A stretch of 64,000 nucleotides of DNA from Micromonospora mirobrigensis (GTDB lineage: Bacteria; Actinomycetota; Actinomycetes; Mycobacteriales; Micromonosporaceae). Under the pieces are notes generated by a model that was not told the DNA's origin, ran no database searches, and saw only the letters and a list, made by a program, of their open reading frames with translations. Both the position numbers and the translations under genes were made by a program. Shown here piece after piece: positions 35,145 through 43,869 of this stretch; the stretch's first letter is position 1; every line of letters starts with the position of its first letter. The stretch spans positions 1,364,001 through 1,428,000 of the forward strand of contig NZ_FMCX01000001.1 in NCBI RefSeq assembly GCF_900091555.1. Reading direction: 5' to 3'.

Positions 35145-36235
35145 TGGCGATCCGGAAGCGCCGGTCCGAGGACGGTCCCGCCGAGGAACTGTCGGTCCAC
35201 GACCTGATCGACGGCCCCACCCAGGTGATCTCGGGTCCCGGCCTGCCCCGGCCGCCGGCCCGCGAGCCGGACGGGCACGACGTGAGCGTCGAGGCCACCC
35301 ACGACCTCTCCGCCTACGCCACCCAGGACCTGTCGGCGCACCTCAAGACCGCAGCGCCGGCCGGGCCGGAACGGGTCGCGCTGCTCCAGCTGCCCGCCGC
35401 CGGCGCGCTGTACCGGCGGGCGCTGCTCGGCGCGCTGCCCGGCCTCGGCGGCCGGCGCGGCGACCGGATCCCCGCCGTCGAGCTGGCCGTGCACGGGGTC
35501 GCCGTCGACCGGGCCCACCTGGCCGACTACGACCGGGTCTGCGGCTTCCGGCTGGCCGACCGGCTGCCCGGGACGTACCCGCACGTGCTGGGTTTTCCGC
35601 TGTCGCTGCGGCTGATGACGGCGCGGGACTTCCCGGTGCCGCTGACCGGGATCGTGCACGTGGCCAACCGGATCACCGTGCGCCGGCCGGTCGAGGCGGG
35701 CGACACGCTGGACTTCGTCACGTACGCCGAGAACCTGCGCCCGCACGACCGGGGCCGGCAGCTCGACGTGGTGCTGGTCGCGTCGGTGGCCGGCGAGGAG
35801 GTGTGGCGGGGCGTCTCGACGTACCTCAGCCGGGAGAACAGGGCCGGCGGTGGCGACCGGGGCGACCGGCCCGCGGCGCCGGCCGACACCGCCCGCTGGC
35901 CGCTCACCCCGCGGGTGGGCACCGACTACGCACGGGTCTCCGGCGACCACAACCCGATCCACACCTCGCGGCTCGGTGCCCGGCTGTTCGGGTTCCCGCG
36001 CCCGATCGCGCACGGCATGTGGAGCAAGGCGCGCTGCCTGGCGGCGCTGGAGAACCGGCTGCCGGAGGCGTACACGGTCGACGTGGCGTTCAAGCTGCCG
36101 GTGCCGCTGCCCTCGACGGTGGCGTTCAGCGCCGCGCCGGTGGACGGCGGCTGGAGTTTTGGGCTGCACGCGGCGCGGGACGGCCGGCCGCACCTCGCCG
36201 GCACCGTCCAGACCGAAGGAGGGGCCCCCGCTTAA
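35144..36235 (+). CDS. MaoC-type (R)-specific enoyl-CoA hydratase, HtdX-like
   Basis: The product has about 363 residues with two hotdog halves. The N-terminal half (about 60-220) keeps the fold (LGFPLSLRLMTARDFPVPLTGIVHVANRITVRRPVEAGDTL) but lacks the motif. The C-terminal half has the hydratase signature DYARVSGDHNPIHTSRLGARLFGFPRPIAHGMW with catalytic Asp and His. The first 50 residues are variable. A GTG one codon earlier is an alternative start. The stop codon TAA lies inside a GGGGCCCC/TTAAC repeat element. Confidence 0.9.
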   Translation: MAIRKRRSEDGPAEELSVHDLIDGPTQVISGPGLPRPPAREPDGHDVSVEATHDLSAYATQDLSAHLKTAAPAGPERVALLQLPAAGALYRRALLGALPGLGGRRGDRIPAVELAVHGVAVDRAHLADYDRVCGFRLADRLPGTYPHVLGFPLSLRLMTARDFPVPLTGIVHVANRITVRRPVEAGDTLDFVTYAENLRPHDRGRQLDVVLVASVAGEEVWRGVSTYLSRENRAGGGDRGDRPAAPADTARWPLTPRVGTDYARVSGDHNPIHTSRLGARLFGFPRPIAHGMWSKARCLAALENRLPEAYTVDVAFKLPVPLPSTVAFSAAPVDGGWSFGLHAARDGRPHLAGTVQTEGGAPA

Positions 36236-36270
36236 CGCCTTTTGTAGAGGAAGGGCCCCCTCTTAACACC
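36218..36270. repeat. GTTAAC/GGGGCCCC element, direct-pair form (copy C)
   Basis: Two 22-base units in the same orientation, GGAGGGGCCCCCGCTTAACG.. at 36218-36239 and GGAAGGGCCCCCTCTTAACA.. at 36249-36270, are separated by nine bases. The motif reads on the opposite strand relative to copies D and E. The first unit supplies the stop codon of the MaoC gene. Confidence 0.88.
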
Positions 36271-36291
36271 CCCGGGCAGAAGCATGAGGGC

Positions 36292-36909
36292 ATGGGGGAC
36301 GTGCTCGACCTGCTGCACCAGACGGTGACGTCGCCGTGGGTGTACCTGGTGATCATCGCGGTCACCGCGGTCGACGCGTTCTTCCCCGCCGTACCCGGGG
36401 AGACCGTGGTGATCACGGCGGCGGTCTTCGCCGCGGGCGGCGAGCCGCACCTTGCCGGGGTGATCGTCGCGGCGGCGGTCGGGGCGCTCGCCGGCGACCA
36501 CGTCTCCTACGGCATCGGCCGGGGTGGCGGGGCGCACCGGCTGGCCCGGCTGCCGGCGGACAGCCGGCGCCGGTCGGGCTCCGAGTGGGCCCGCCGGGCC
36601 GTCGACCGGCGCGGCGGGATGATCCTGACCACCGCCCGCTACGTGCCCGGCGGCCGGACCGCGGTCACCCTGACCATGGGCGCGGTCCGCTATCCGTTGC
36701 GCTCCTTCTTCGGGTACGACCTGCTGGCCTGCGGGACGTGGGCGCTCTACTGCGGGCTGCTCGGTTACTTCGGCGGGCTGGCCTTCGAACGGGACCCGGT
36801 CAAGGGGCTGCTGGTCGGCGTCGGCCTGTCGGTGGCCGTCTCCGGCATCTTCGAGGTGCTCCGCTGGGCCCACCGCCGGGCTCGGGCCCGCGCCGCCCCG
36901 CGTCGCTGA
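36292..36909 (+). CDS. DedA family membrane protein
   Basis: The 205-residue product has the DedA/VTT pattern: an N-terminal re-entrant segment with DAFFPAVPGETVVITAAVFAAGG, GALAGDHVSYGIGRGGG, RRGGMILTTARYVPGGRTAVTLTMGAVRYPLRSFFGYDLLACGTWALYCGLLGYFGG and a last helix (LLVGVGLSVAVSGIFEVL). Conserved Glu and Arg-Pro-Gly positions are present. Family members move lipids (such as undecaprenyl phosphate or phosphatidylethanolamine) across the membrane. It follows the MaoC gene but is separated from it by repeat copy C. Confidence 0.9.
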   Translation: MGDVLDLLHQTVTSPWVYLVIIAVTAVDAFFPAVPGETVVITAAVFAAGGEPHLAGVIVAAAVGALAGDHVSYGIGRGGGAHRLARLPADSRRRSGSEWARRAVDRRGGMILTTARYVPGGRTAVTLTMGAVRYPLRSFFGYDLLACGTWALYCGLLGYFGGLAFERDPVKGLLVGVGLSVAVSGIFEVLRWAHRRARARAAPRR

Positions 36910-36930
36910 GCCGCACCGATCACCGCCCGG

Positions 36931-36981
36931 TGTTAACAGGGGCCCCCTGCTATGCAGAAGGCGTTAAGAAGGGGCCCTTCC
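36931..36981. repeat. GTTAAC/GGGGCCCC element, direct-pair form (copy D)
   Basis: GTTAACAGGGGCCCCC at 36932-36947 and GCGTTAAGAAGGGGCCCTTC at 36961-36980 lie in the same orientation. The element fills the gap between the convergent DedA and tetR-type genes and ends directly at the tetR stop. Confidence 0.88.
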
Positions 36982-37632
36982 TTACACCTGGGGCGGGTGC
37001 CAGGTGGCGCCGTGCAGGAGTCGGCCGGCACCGAGCCAGGCGGCGTTCATCATCCGGGTGGCGGTCTTCTCCGGGTCGGCCTCGGGGTGGTCGGCGAGCC
37101 AGTCGGCGAGCGATTCCGAGGCGCCCACCAGGGCGTACGCGACCACTTCCAGCTCGGTCTCGCCCACCTCGCGCCCCTCGGCGCGCAGCGCGTGGCCGAG
37201 CATCCCGGCGACCACCTCGACCAGTCGGGCGCGCATGGTGGCCAGCTCGCCGGCGAACGGTTGGGAGCCGCGGGCCTGCCGGTAGAGCACGGCCCAGCCG
37301 TCCCGGTGGGCGCCGACGAAGCCGAAGAAGGCGCGCAGCCCGCGCCAGAGCCGGACGTCGGCGGGGAGGTCGGGGGCGGCCGCCCCGGCGATGGCCTCCG
37401 TCATCCGGGTGCCCTCGCGGTGCAGGCAGGCGACGAAGAGCTCCTCCTTGGTCCCGAGGTAGGCGTAGACCATGGGTTTGGAGATGCCGGCGTCGTCGGC
37501 GATCTCGTCCATGCTGGCGGCGTGGAAGCCGCGGCGGGAGAAGACCTTGACCGCCGCGTCGAGCATCTGCTGCTCGCGTACGGCGCGGGGCAGGCGCTTG
37601 TAGGCGGGTGTGCTGGACACTCTTGCCAGCAT
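36982..37632 (-). CDS. TetR family transcriptional regulator
   Basis: The 216-residue product has the TetR helix-turn-helix at about residues 20-65 (REQQMLDAAVKVFSRRGFHAASMDEIADDAGISKPMVYAYLGTKEELF). The C-terminal ligand-binding domain contains FFGFVGAHRDGWAVLYRQARG and ALVGASESLADWLADHPE, typical of lipid-related TetR proteins. It is divergent from the SCP2-acyl-CoA dehydrogenase genes, with operator-like dyads in between, so it probably represses them and itself and responds to an acyl-CoA. A GTG at residue 5 is an alternative start. Confidence 0.9.
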   Translation of the reverse strand: MLARVSSTPAYKRLPRAVREQQMLDAAVKVFSRRGFHAASMDEIADDAGISKPMVYAYLGTKEELFVACLHREGTRMTEAIAGAAAPDLPADVRLWRGLRAFFGFVGAHRDGWAVLYRQARGSQPFAGELATMRARLVEVVAGMLGHALRAEGREVGETELEVVAYALVGASESLADWLADHPEADPEKTATRMMNAAWLGAGRLLHGATWHPPQV

Positions 37633-37633
37633 A

Positions 37634-37666
37634 CCTACTCGTGCGTAAGGTTACGCTTCAGTAACC
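37634..37666. promoter_or_regulatory. Double operator-like site in the tetR/SCP2 promoter
   Basis: TACTCGTGCGTAA at 37636-37648 is followed on the other strand by TACTGAAGCGTAA (37663-37651). The two together make a 28-base symmetric element around GCGTAAGGTTACGC (37643-37656). The first site aligns with the dyad at 33750. The position between divergent starts suits control of both genes. Confidence 0.68.
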
Positions 37667-37696
37667 AAATCGCCTGCCCCGGAAGGTGTCTCCCCC

Positions 37697-38149
37697 ATGA
37701 CTGACTTCGACCCGGCCAACTTCGCCAACGTCGGGCCCAAGGAGTTCGCCCAGCTGGTCAAGACCACCCCGGACGACAAGATCGCCCAGGTGATGTCCGG
37801 CGACGCCCGCGGCAAGATCCTCAGCGAGGTCTTCGGCCGGATGCCGTCGCTGTTCCGCCCGGAGAAGGCCGGCAACACCAACGCGGTGATCCACTGGAAC
37901 ATCACCGGCCGCCCCGACGGTGGCACCGACACCTACGAGGTCGTCGTCGAGAACGGCACCTGCACGGTCAACGAGGGCGCCACCCGTGACCCGAAGCTGA
38001 GCCTCACCATGGGCCCGGTCGAGTTCCTCAAGATCGTCTCCGGTGGCGCCAACCCGGTGATGATGTTCATGACCGGCAAGCTGAAGGCCAAGGGCGACCT
38101 GGGCCTGGCCGCCAACATCGCGAACCTGTTCGACATCCCCAAGGCCTGA
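37697..38149 (+). CDS. SCP2 sterol-binding domain protein
   Basis: The 150-residue product has the SCP2 fold: an N-terminal helix pair, then GRMPSLFRPEKAGNTNAVIHWNITGRPDGGTDTYEVVVENGTCTVNEGATRDPKLSLTMGPVEFLKIVSGGANPVMMFMTGKLKAKGDLGLAANIANLF. It probably binds acyl-CoA or similar lipids and hands them to the dehydrogenase encoded two bases downstream. Confidence 0.92.
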   Translation: MTDFDPANFANVGPKEFAQLVKTTPDDKIAQVMSGDARGKILSEVFGRMPSLFRPEKAGNTNAVIHWNITGRPDGGTDTYEVVVENGTCTVNEGATRDPKLSLTMGPVEFLKIVSGGANPVMMFMTGKLKAKGDLGLAANIANLFDIPKA

Positions 38150-38151
38150 TC

Positions 38152-39366
38152 ATGGCCGAGTTCTCGCTAGACCTGAACGAGGAACAGCGGGACCTCCGCG
38201 ACTGGGTGCACGGCTTCGCCGCCGAGGTCGTGCGCCCGGCCGCGGCCGAGTGGGACGCCCGGGAGGAGACTCCCTGGCCGATCGTCCAGGAAGCGGCGAA
38301 GGTCGGGCTCTACGGCTTCGAGTTCCTCGCCACCTGCTGGGCCGACCCCACCGGCCTCTCCCTCCCGATCGCCAGCGAGGAGCTCTTCTGGGGCGACGCC
38401 GGCATCGGGATGAGCATCTTCGGCACCTCCCTCGCGGTCGCCGCCATCTTCGGCGCCGGCACCCCCGACCAGCTCGTCGAGTGGGTGCCGCAGTGCTTCG
38501 GCACGGTGGACGAACCGGCCGTGGCCGCCTTCTGCACCAGCGAACCCGAGGCCGGCTCCGACGTCGGGGCCATGCGCACCCGGGCCCGCTACGACGAGGC
38601 CACCGACGAGTGGGTGCTGAGCGGCCAGAAGGCGTACGCCACCAACGGCGGGATCGCCGCCGTGCACGTGGTCACCGCCTCGGTAGACCCCACCCTCGGC
38701 TCGCGCGGGCAGGCCGCCTTCGTCGTACCGCCGGGGACGCCCGGGCTCGCCGCCACCCGCAAGCTGCGCAAGTTGGGGCTGCGCGCCTCGCACACCGCCG
38801 ACGTCTTCCTCGACGACGTCCGGGTGCCCGGCCGCTGCCTGCTCGGCGAGAAGGAGGCCCTGGACGAGCGGCTGGCCCGGGCCCGGTCCGGGCAGCGCGC
38901 CGCCGGCCAGGCCGCCATGCGGACCTTCGAGCTCTCCCGGCCGACCGTCGGCGCGCAGGCGCTCGGCGTCGCCCGGGCCGCCTACGAGTACGCCCTGGAC
39001 TACGCGAAGGAGCGCGTCCAGTTCGGCCGGCCGATCATCGCCAACCAGGCGGTCGCGTTCGCGCTGGCCGACATGCGTACCGAGATCGACGCGGCCCGGC
39101 TGCTGGTCTGGCGGGCCTCCTGGATGGGTCGCAACAACCGGCCCTTCACCGCGGGCGAGGGCTCGATGTCCAAGCTGAAGGCGGGCGAGGTCGCCGTGTC
39201 GGTCACCGAGAAGGCGGTGCAGCTGCTCGGCGGCGCCGGCTTCCTGCGCGACCACCCGGTCGAGCGGTGGTACCGGGACGCCAAGATCTACACCATCTTC
39301 GAGGGCACCTCCGAGATCCAGCGACTGGTCGTCTCCCGGGCCATCTCGGGCGTCCAGATCCGCTGA
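38152..39366 (+). CDS. Acyl-CoA dehydrogenase
   Basis: The 404-residue product has the ACAD signatures VAAFCTSEPEAGSDVGAMRT, LRKLGLRASHTADVFLDDVRVP and RDAKIYTIFEGTSEIQRLVVSRAI. The catalytic Glu expected in IFEGTSEIQ is present. QLLGGAGFLRDHPVERWYRD is the C-terminal helix pair. It uses FAD for alpha,beta-desaturation of an acyl-CoA. It sits two bases after the SCP2 gene and shares its promoter. Confidence 0.94.
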   Translation: MAEFSLDLNEEQRDLRDWVHGFAAEVVRPAAAEWDAREETPWPIVQEAAKVGLYGFEFLATCWADPTGLSLPIASEELFWGDAGIGMSIFGTSLAVAAIFGAGTPDQLVEWVPQCFGTVDEPAVAAFCTSEPEAGSDVGAMRTRARYDEATDEWVLSGQKAYATNGGIAAVHVVTASVDPTLGSRGQAAFVVPPGTPGLAATRKLRKLGLRASHTADVFLDDVRVPGRCLLGEKEALDERLARARSGQRAAGQAAMRTFELSRPTVGAQALGVARAAYEYALDYAKERVQFGRPIIANQAVAFALADMRTEIDAARLLVWRASWMGRNNRPFTAGEGSMSKLKAGEVAVSVTEKAVQLLGGAGFLRDHPVERWYRDAKIYTIFEGTSEIQRLVVSRAISGVQIR

Positions 39367-39401
39367 CCCTCCGGCTCGGCCCACCCGCCGAGCCGGAGGG
39401 T
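39366..39401 (+). terminator. Terminator hairpin after the acyl-CoA dehydrogenase gene
   Basis: ACCCTCCGGCTCGG at 39366-39379 pairs with CCGAGCCGGAGGGT at 39388-39401, a perfect 14-bp stem starting at the stop codon. Confidence 0.85.
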
Positions 39402-39548
39402 GACCACCTCCATGACGGAGAGTGATCATCGGCGTGGGACGGCCCACGGCACCCTGCGCCCCCGCGGGGCCAGCGGGCATGATCGGAAGACGACGCCCCC
39501 GGAGGGCCCCGGCCGGGCCTTCCCGCACCCCCGAGGAGGCTCACGGCC

Positions 39549-41111
39549 ATGGACCTGCCGTTCGTCGTCGCCACCTTGACGCGTCGCGGGCTGCTCACCC
39601 CCGGCCGGCCCGTCCGGGTCGCCTCCCAACTCGGCGCGCTGCGCAGATGGGGCTGGAGTCTCGCCGGCGAACTGCGCCAGGCCGCCGCCCGCGACCCCGG
39701 CCGCCCCGCCGTCATCGACGAGCACGGCGCCGAGCTGACCTACCAGGAGCTGCTCGACCGCTCCGAACGGGTGGCCCGGTCGCTGCGGGCCGGGCTCGGC
39801 GTGCAGGCCGGTGACCGGGTCGGTGTGCTCTGCCGCAACCACCACGGGCTGATCGAGACGGTGGTGGCTGCGACCCTGCTCGGCGCGGACGCGGTGCTGG
39901 TCAACACCGGGCTCTCCGCCGCCCAGCTGGCCACCGTGGCCGAGGAACAGGCGCTGCGGGTGCTGGTGCACGACGACGACTTCACCGAGCGGCTGCTCGG
40001 GCTCCCCGCCGAACTGCCCCGGATAGACGAGCGGGCCCTGGCCGACCTGGTGACCGCAGCGCCCCCGGGTGAGCTGCAACCGCCGGAGCGGGACGGGCGG
40101 ATCATCGTGCTCACCTCCGGCACCACCGGCACCCCCAAGGGCGCCCGCCGCCCCACCCCCAACGGCTTCGGCCCGCTGGTCTCCATCATCGACCGGATCC
40201 CGCTGCACGCCCGGGACCGGGTGATGATCGCCGCGCCGCTCTTCCACACCTGGGGGTACGCCGCCCTCCAGGTCTCCTTCGCGCTGCGGGCCACCATCGT
40301 GCTGCACCGCCGCTTCGACCCGGCCGCCACCCTCACCGCGCTCGGCACCCAGGGCTGCGACGCGCTCTTCGCCGTACCGGTGATGCTGCAACGGCTGCTG
40401 GAGGTGCCGATCCCGGACCCCCGGCCGACGCTGAAGGTGGTCGCGGTCAGCGGGTCCGCGCTGCCCGGCGGGCTGGCCCACCGGTTCATGAACACCTTCG
40501 GTGACGTCCTCTACAACCTGTACGGCTCCACCGAGGTCTCCTGGGCGTCCATCGCCACCCCGCCCGACCTGCGGCAGGCGCCCACCACCGCCGGCCGGCC
40601 ACCGCACGGCACCCGGCTGGCGATCCTCGACGACACCGGCGCGCCCGTGCCGGACGGGCGGGTCGGCCGGATCCTGGTCGGCAACGAGATGCTTTTCGAG
40701 GGCTACACCTCCGGCCTACGCCGGGAGACCCACGACGGCCTGCTCGACACCGGCGACCTGGGCCGGATCAACGCCGAGGGGCTGCTCTTCGTCGACGGGC
40801 GGGCCGACGACATGATCGTCTCCGGCGGGGAGAACGTCTTCCCGTCCGAGGTGGAGGACCTGATCGCCCAGCTCCCCCAGGTACGCGAGGCGGCCGTGAT
40901 CGGGGTCCCCGACGACGAGTACGGCCAGCGGCTCGCCGCGTTCCTCGCCCTGCAACCGGGCGAGACGCTCGACCCGGAGGCGGTCCGCGAGTACGTCCGG
41001 CACTACCTGGCCCGGTTCTCCGTACCCCGGGACGTGGTCTTCGTGAAATACCTGCCGCGCAACGCCACCGGCAAGGTGCTCGCCCGGGAGCTGCGCCGCT
41101 ACTACGGCTGA
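39549..41111 (+). CDS. Acyl-CoA synthetase (AMP-forming), FadD-like
   Basis: The 520-residue product has the adenylation-enzyme motifs: P-loop IIVLTSGTTGTPKGARRP, YNLYGSTEVSW, DTGDLGRINAEGLLFVDGRADDMIVSGGENVFPSEVED and the terminal KYLPRNATGKVLARELRRYY with the catalytic Lys. The N-terminal RPVRVASQLGALRRWGWSLAGEL segment is common in the mycobacterial FadD2/FadD12 group. It activates fatty acids for the module upstream. The strong hairpin before it suggests its own promoter in the 180-base gap. Confidence 0.93.
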   Translation: MDLPFVVATLTRRGLLTPGRPVRVASQLGALRRWGWSLAGELRQAAARDPGRPAVIDEHGAELTYQELLDRSERVARSLRAGLGVQAGDRVGVLCRNHHGLIETVVAATLLGADAVLVNTGLSAAQLATVAEEQALRVLVHDDDFTERLLGLPAELPRIDERALADLVTAAPPGELQPPERDGRIIVLTSGTTGTPKGARRPTPNGFGPLVSIIDRIPLHARDRVMIAAPLFHTWGYAALQVSFALRATIVLHRRFDPAATLTALGTQGCDALFAVPVMLQRLLEVPIPDPRPTLKVVAVSGSALPGGLAHRFMNTFGDVLYNLYGSTEVSWASIATPPDLRQAPTTAGRPPHGTRLAILDDTGAPVPDGRVGRILVGNEMLFEGYTSGLRRETHDGLLDTGDLGRINAEGLLFVDGRADDMIVSGGENVFPSEVEDLIAQLPQVREAAVIGVPDDEYGQRLAAFLALQPGETLDPEAVREYVRHYLARFSVPRDVVFVKYLPRNATGKVLARELRRYYG

Positions 41112-41122
41112 CCGGCAGGACT

Positions 41123-41138
41123 ATCCACTTTGGTGGAT
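41123..41138. promoter_or_regulatory. Small dyad upstream of the MFS gene
   Basis: ATCCAC and GTGGAT are a perfect 6-bp inverted repeat with a TTTG spacer, 22 bases before the MFS start and in a locally A+T-richer stretch. It could be an operator or part of the promoter. Confidence 0.4.
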
Positions 41139-41159
41139 TCTGGCTAGGGTCGATCGACG

Positions 41160-42500
41160 ATGATGCCTGAAGCCGGGAACACCATGACCACCGACGGGAC
41201 GCGTCGCCGTACGCCGCTCGTGCTGCTCGAGGCGGCCACCCTGCTCTCCGGGGCGGGCAACGGGGTGGCCACCGTGGCGCTGCCCTGGCTGGTGCTGGAA
41301 CGCACCGGCAGCGCCACCGCCGCGGGTGTCGTCGCCGCCGCCACCGCACTGCCCCTGCTGGTCTCCAGCCTCTTCTCCGGCACCGTCGTCGACCTGATCG
41401 GCCGGCGGCGTACGGCGGTGGTGTCCGACGCCCTCTCCGCCATCTCGGTCGCGCTGATCCCGGTGGTGGACGCCCTGCTCGGGCTGAACATCGGCTGGGT
41501 CGTCGTGCTGGCCGCCCTCGGCGCCGTCTTCGACCCGGCGGGGCTGGCCGCCCGGGAGACGATGCTCCCCGCCGCCGCGCAGGCCGCCGGCTGGCGCCTC
41601 GAGCAGGCCAACGGCGTGCACAAGGCGGTCTGGGGCCTGGCGTTCCTCTTCGGCCCCGGCGTCGGTGGCGTGCTCATCGCCGTCGTGGGTCCGGGCAACA
41701 CGCTCTGGGTCACCGCCGCCGGCTTCGCCCTGGCGGTGCTGCTCGTCGCGGCCGTCCGGCTGCCCGGCGCCGGCCGCCCCAAGAAGCCCCCGGCCGGCCT
41801 CTGGACGGGAACCGTGGAGGGGCTCCGGTTCGTCTGGCGGGATCCGCTGCTGCGTGCCATCGCGCTGATCATGATGGTGCTGGTGGCGCTCTACCTGCCC
41901 GTCGAGGGGGTGCTGCTGCCGGCGTGGTTCGTCGAGCAGGGCCAGCCGGCGCGGCTGGGCTCGATCCTGATGACGATGAGCATCGGCACCGTGGTCGGCT
42001 CGCTCGCCTCCAGCGTGGCCGGTCGGCTGATCCGCCGCCGCACCCTCCTCGCGGTGGCGCTGGTGGCCACCGGCGGCGCCCTGCTCGGCCTGGCGTTCCT
42101 GCCGCCGTACCCGGCCATGCTCGCCTGCGCGGCGCTGGTCGGGATCGCGTACGGGCCGGTCGGGCCGCTCTCCAACTACGCCATGCAGACCCGCACCCCG
42201 GAGCGGCTGCGCGGCCGGGTGGTCGGGGTGGTGACCTCCTTCGCGTACGCGGCAGGACCGGCCGGCTACCTGCTCGCCGGCCCGCTCGTCGAGGCGCTGG
42301 GCATCCGGACGGCGTTCCTCTGGCTGGCCGGGTCGGTGCTGGCCGCCGCCGTGGTCGCCGCCCTGCTGCCGGTGCTGCGCGAGCTGGACTCCGAGCCGTT
42401 GTACCCGCCCGCCCCGCCCGGCGAGACGGCCGAACCGGCGCTGCCGGTCGGCGAGCAGTCGATCCCCACCGGCCCCCGCGACCCCGCCGAACAGCGGTAG
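41160..42500 (+). CDS. Major facilitator superfamily transporter
   Basis: The 446-residue product has about twelve hydrophobic segments. The signature after helix 2 is FSGTVVDLIGRRRTAVVSD (the G-x-x-x-D-R-x-G-R-R type loop). The second half has a similar loop (SVAGRLIRRRTLLAVAL). It resembles the MFS_3 (EntS/multidrug-like) group with FDPAGLAARETMLP after helix 4. The C-terminal 40 residues are Pro/Glu-rich and cytoplasmic. The substrate is not known. Three ATG codons lie near the start and the exact one is uncertain. Confidence 0.88.
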   Translation: MMPEAGNTMTTDGTRRRTPLVLLEAATLLSGAGNGVATVALPWLVLERTGSATAAGVVAAATALPLLVSSLFSGTVVDLIGRRRTAVVSDALSAISVALIPVVDALLGLNIGWVVVLAALGAVFDPAGLAARETMLPAAAQAAGWRLEQANGVHKAVWGLAFLFGPGVGGVLIAVVGPGNTLWVTAAGFALAVLLVAAVRLPGAGRPKKPPAGLWTGTVEGLRFVWRDPLLRAIALIMMVLVALYLPVEGVLLPAWFVEQGQPARLGSILMTMSIGTVVGSLASSVAGRLIRRRTLLAVALVATGGALLGLAFLPPYPAMLACAALVGIAYGPVGPLSNYAMQTRTPERLRGRVVGVVTSFAYAAGPAGYLLAGPLVEALGIRTAFLWLAGSVLAAAVVAALLPVLRELDSEPLYPPAPPGETAEPALPVGEQSIPTGPRDPAEQR

Positions 42501-42647
42501 CCGGCCCGACGAGCGCCACCGGCGCGGTCCTCGCACGACAGCTGCGCCGCCACCACGCCTGACCGGGACATCCCTGAATGGACGGTCGGGGTCCGGTCCG
42601 GAGGTCTCCCCGATGCCGGCGGTCACCGACGGCGGCAGGCTGCCAGC

Positions 42648-43814
42648 ATGACGATCCTCCATCGCGTGGCCGCCGCCGGCCTGGCGTTCGCCGTCACGCT
42701 GACCCTCGCGCCGCCCGCCCGGGCCGCGTCCGCCCTACCCGTCGTCGACGGCTGCCGGCCGGGCACCCTGCCCACCGGCCCGCTCCGCGAGGCGATCGGC
42801 GGGCTTCCCGACGCCGACGCGACCAGCGCCCAGGTCCGGGTGATCACCCCCGCCGGCTGCTGGACCGGCAGCAGTGGCGTCCGGGACCTGCGCAGTCAGG
42901 CGCCGGTGCCACCGCACGCCCGGTTCCGGGTCGGCAGCGTCACCAAGGTCTTCACCGCGGCGGTGGTGCTGCAACTCGCCGCCGAGGATCGGATCGAGCT
43001 GGACGACACCGTGCAGCAGCTACTACCCGGCCTGCTGCCCGCCGGCTACCCGGCCGTGACCGTCCGGCAACTGCTCAACCACACCAGCGGGCTACCCAGC
43101 GCCAGTCCGCCCGACGAGGGCATCGATTGGCAGCTCGCCCACCGGTACGACCGTTGGAGCCCGGAACAGCTGGTCCGGCTCGGCCTGCGCAACCCCCGGG
43201 AGTTCGAGCCCGGGAGCCGGCAGCGCTACACCAACGCGGGCTACATCGTCGCCGGCATGCTCATCGAGAAGGTGACCGGCCACTCGTACGCCCAGGAGAT
43301 CCAGCGGCGGATCGCCCGCCCGCTCGGTCTGCACGAAACGTACGCCCCCGGTGACGATCCGCGCATCCGCGGCCCGCACGCGCACGGCTACCAGGCCGTC
43401 GTCCGGGACGGTCGTACCGAGCTGGTGGACGCGACCGTGTGGAGCCAGACGTTCACGCCGGCCGCCGGCAACCTCATCTCCAGTCTGGCCGACCTGGACA
43501 GCTTCATGACCGCGCTGTTCGCCGGTCGGGTGGTGCCGGCCGCCCAGCTCCCCGAGATGTTCACGCTGCCGGCCGTCCACGACGTCTCCGGCGGACCCGC
43601 CCGCTACAGCGCGGGTCTCACCGCCTACCCGCTGCCGGCCGGCGAGATCCTGTGGATCAAGACCGGTTCCCGGTACGGCTATCTCGCGGCGGTGGCAGCC
43701 ACCCGGGACGGTCGGTTCCGGGTGGAGTACTCGATCACCGGCACCGACGCCAAGGGGGAGGAGCTGAGCCGGACCGCCGAGCGGGTCATCGGCGCCGCGC
43801 TCGGACTGCTCTGA
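42648..43814 (+). CDS. Secreted serine hydrolase (class C beta-lactamase/DD-peptidase family)
   Basis: The 388-residue product has a signal peptide (cleavage after ARAA, about residue 27). It carries the three active-site motifs of the family: SVTK (SxxK, in FRVGSVTKVFTAAVVLQL), YTN (YxN, in GSRQRYTNAGYIVAGMLIEKV) and KTG (in ILWIKTGSRYGY). HTSGLPSASP follows the family pattern. It acts outside the cell on D-Ala-D-Ala-type peptides or related esters or amides. Activity against beta-lactams cannot be judged from sequence. Confidence 0.92.
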   Translation: MTILHRVAAAGLAFAVTLTLAPPARAASALPVVDGCRPGTLPTGPLREAIGGLPDADATSAQVRVITPAGCWTGSSGVRDLRSQAPVPPHARFRVGSVTKVFTAAVVLQLAAEDRIELDDTVQQLLPGLLPAGYPAVTVRQLLNHTSGLPSASPPDEGIDWQLAHRYDRWSPEQLVRLGLRNPREFEPGSRQRYTNAGYIVAGMLIEKVTGHSYAQEIQRRIARPLGLHETYAPGDDPRIRGPHAHGYQAVVRDGRTELVDATVWSQTFTPAAGNLISSLADLDSFMTALFAGRVVPAAQLPEMFTLPAVHDVSGGPARYSAGLTAYPLPAGEILWIKTGSRYGYLAAVAATRDGRFRVEYSITGTDAKGEELSRTAERVIGAALGLL

Positions 43815-43822
43815 GCCGGCAC

Positions 43823-43861
43823 GTCCCGGGCGACGCCGCGGTGGGCGGCACCGCCCGGGAC
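43823..43861. terminator. Bidirectional terminator hairpin
   Basis: GTCCCGGGCG pairs with CGCCCGGGAC over 10 bp around a 19-base loop between the convergent hydrolase and purD genes. Confidence 0.65.
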
Positions 43862-43869
43862 ACGACGGG

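Noticed and set aside
36931..36981. Reading copies C, D and E of the GGGGCCCC element as ordinary terminators
   Set aside because: The units are in direct and not inverted order, one lies between divergent genes, and no T-run follows.
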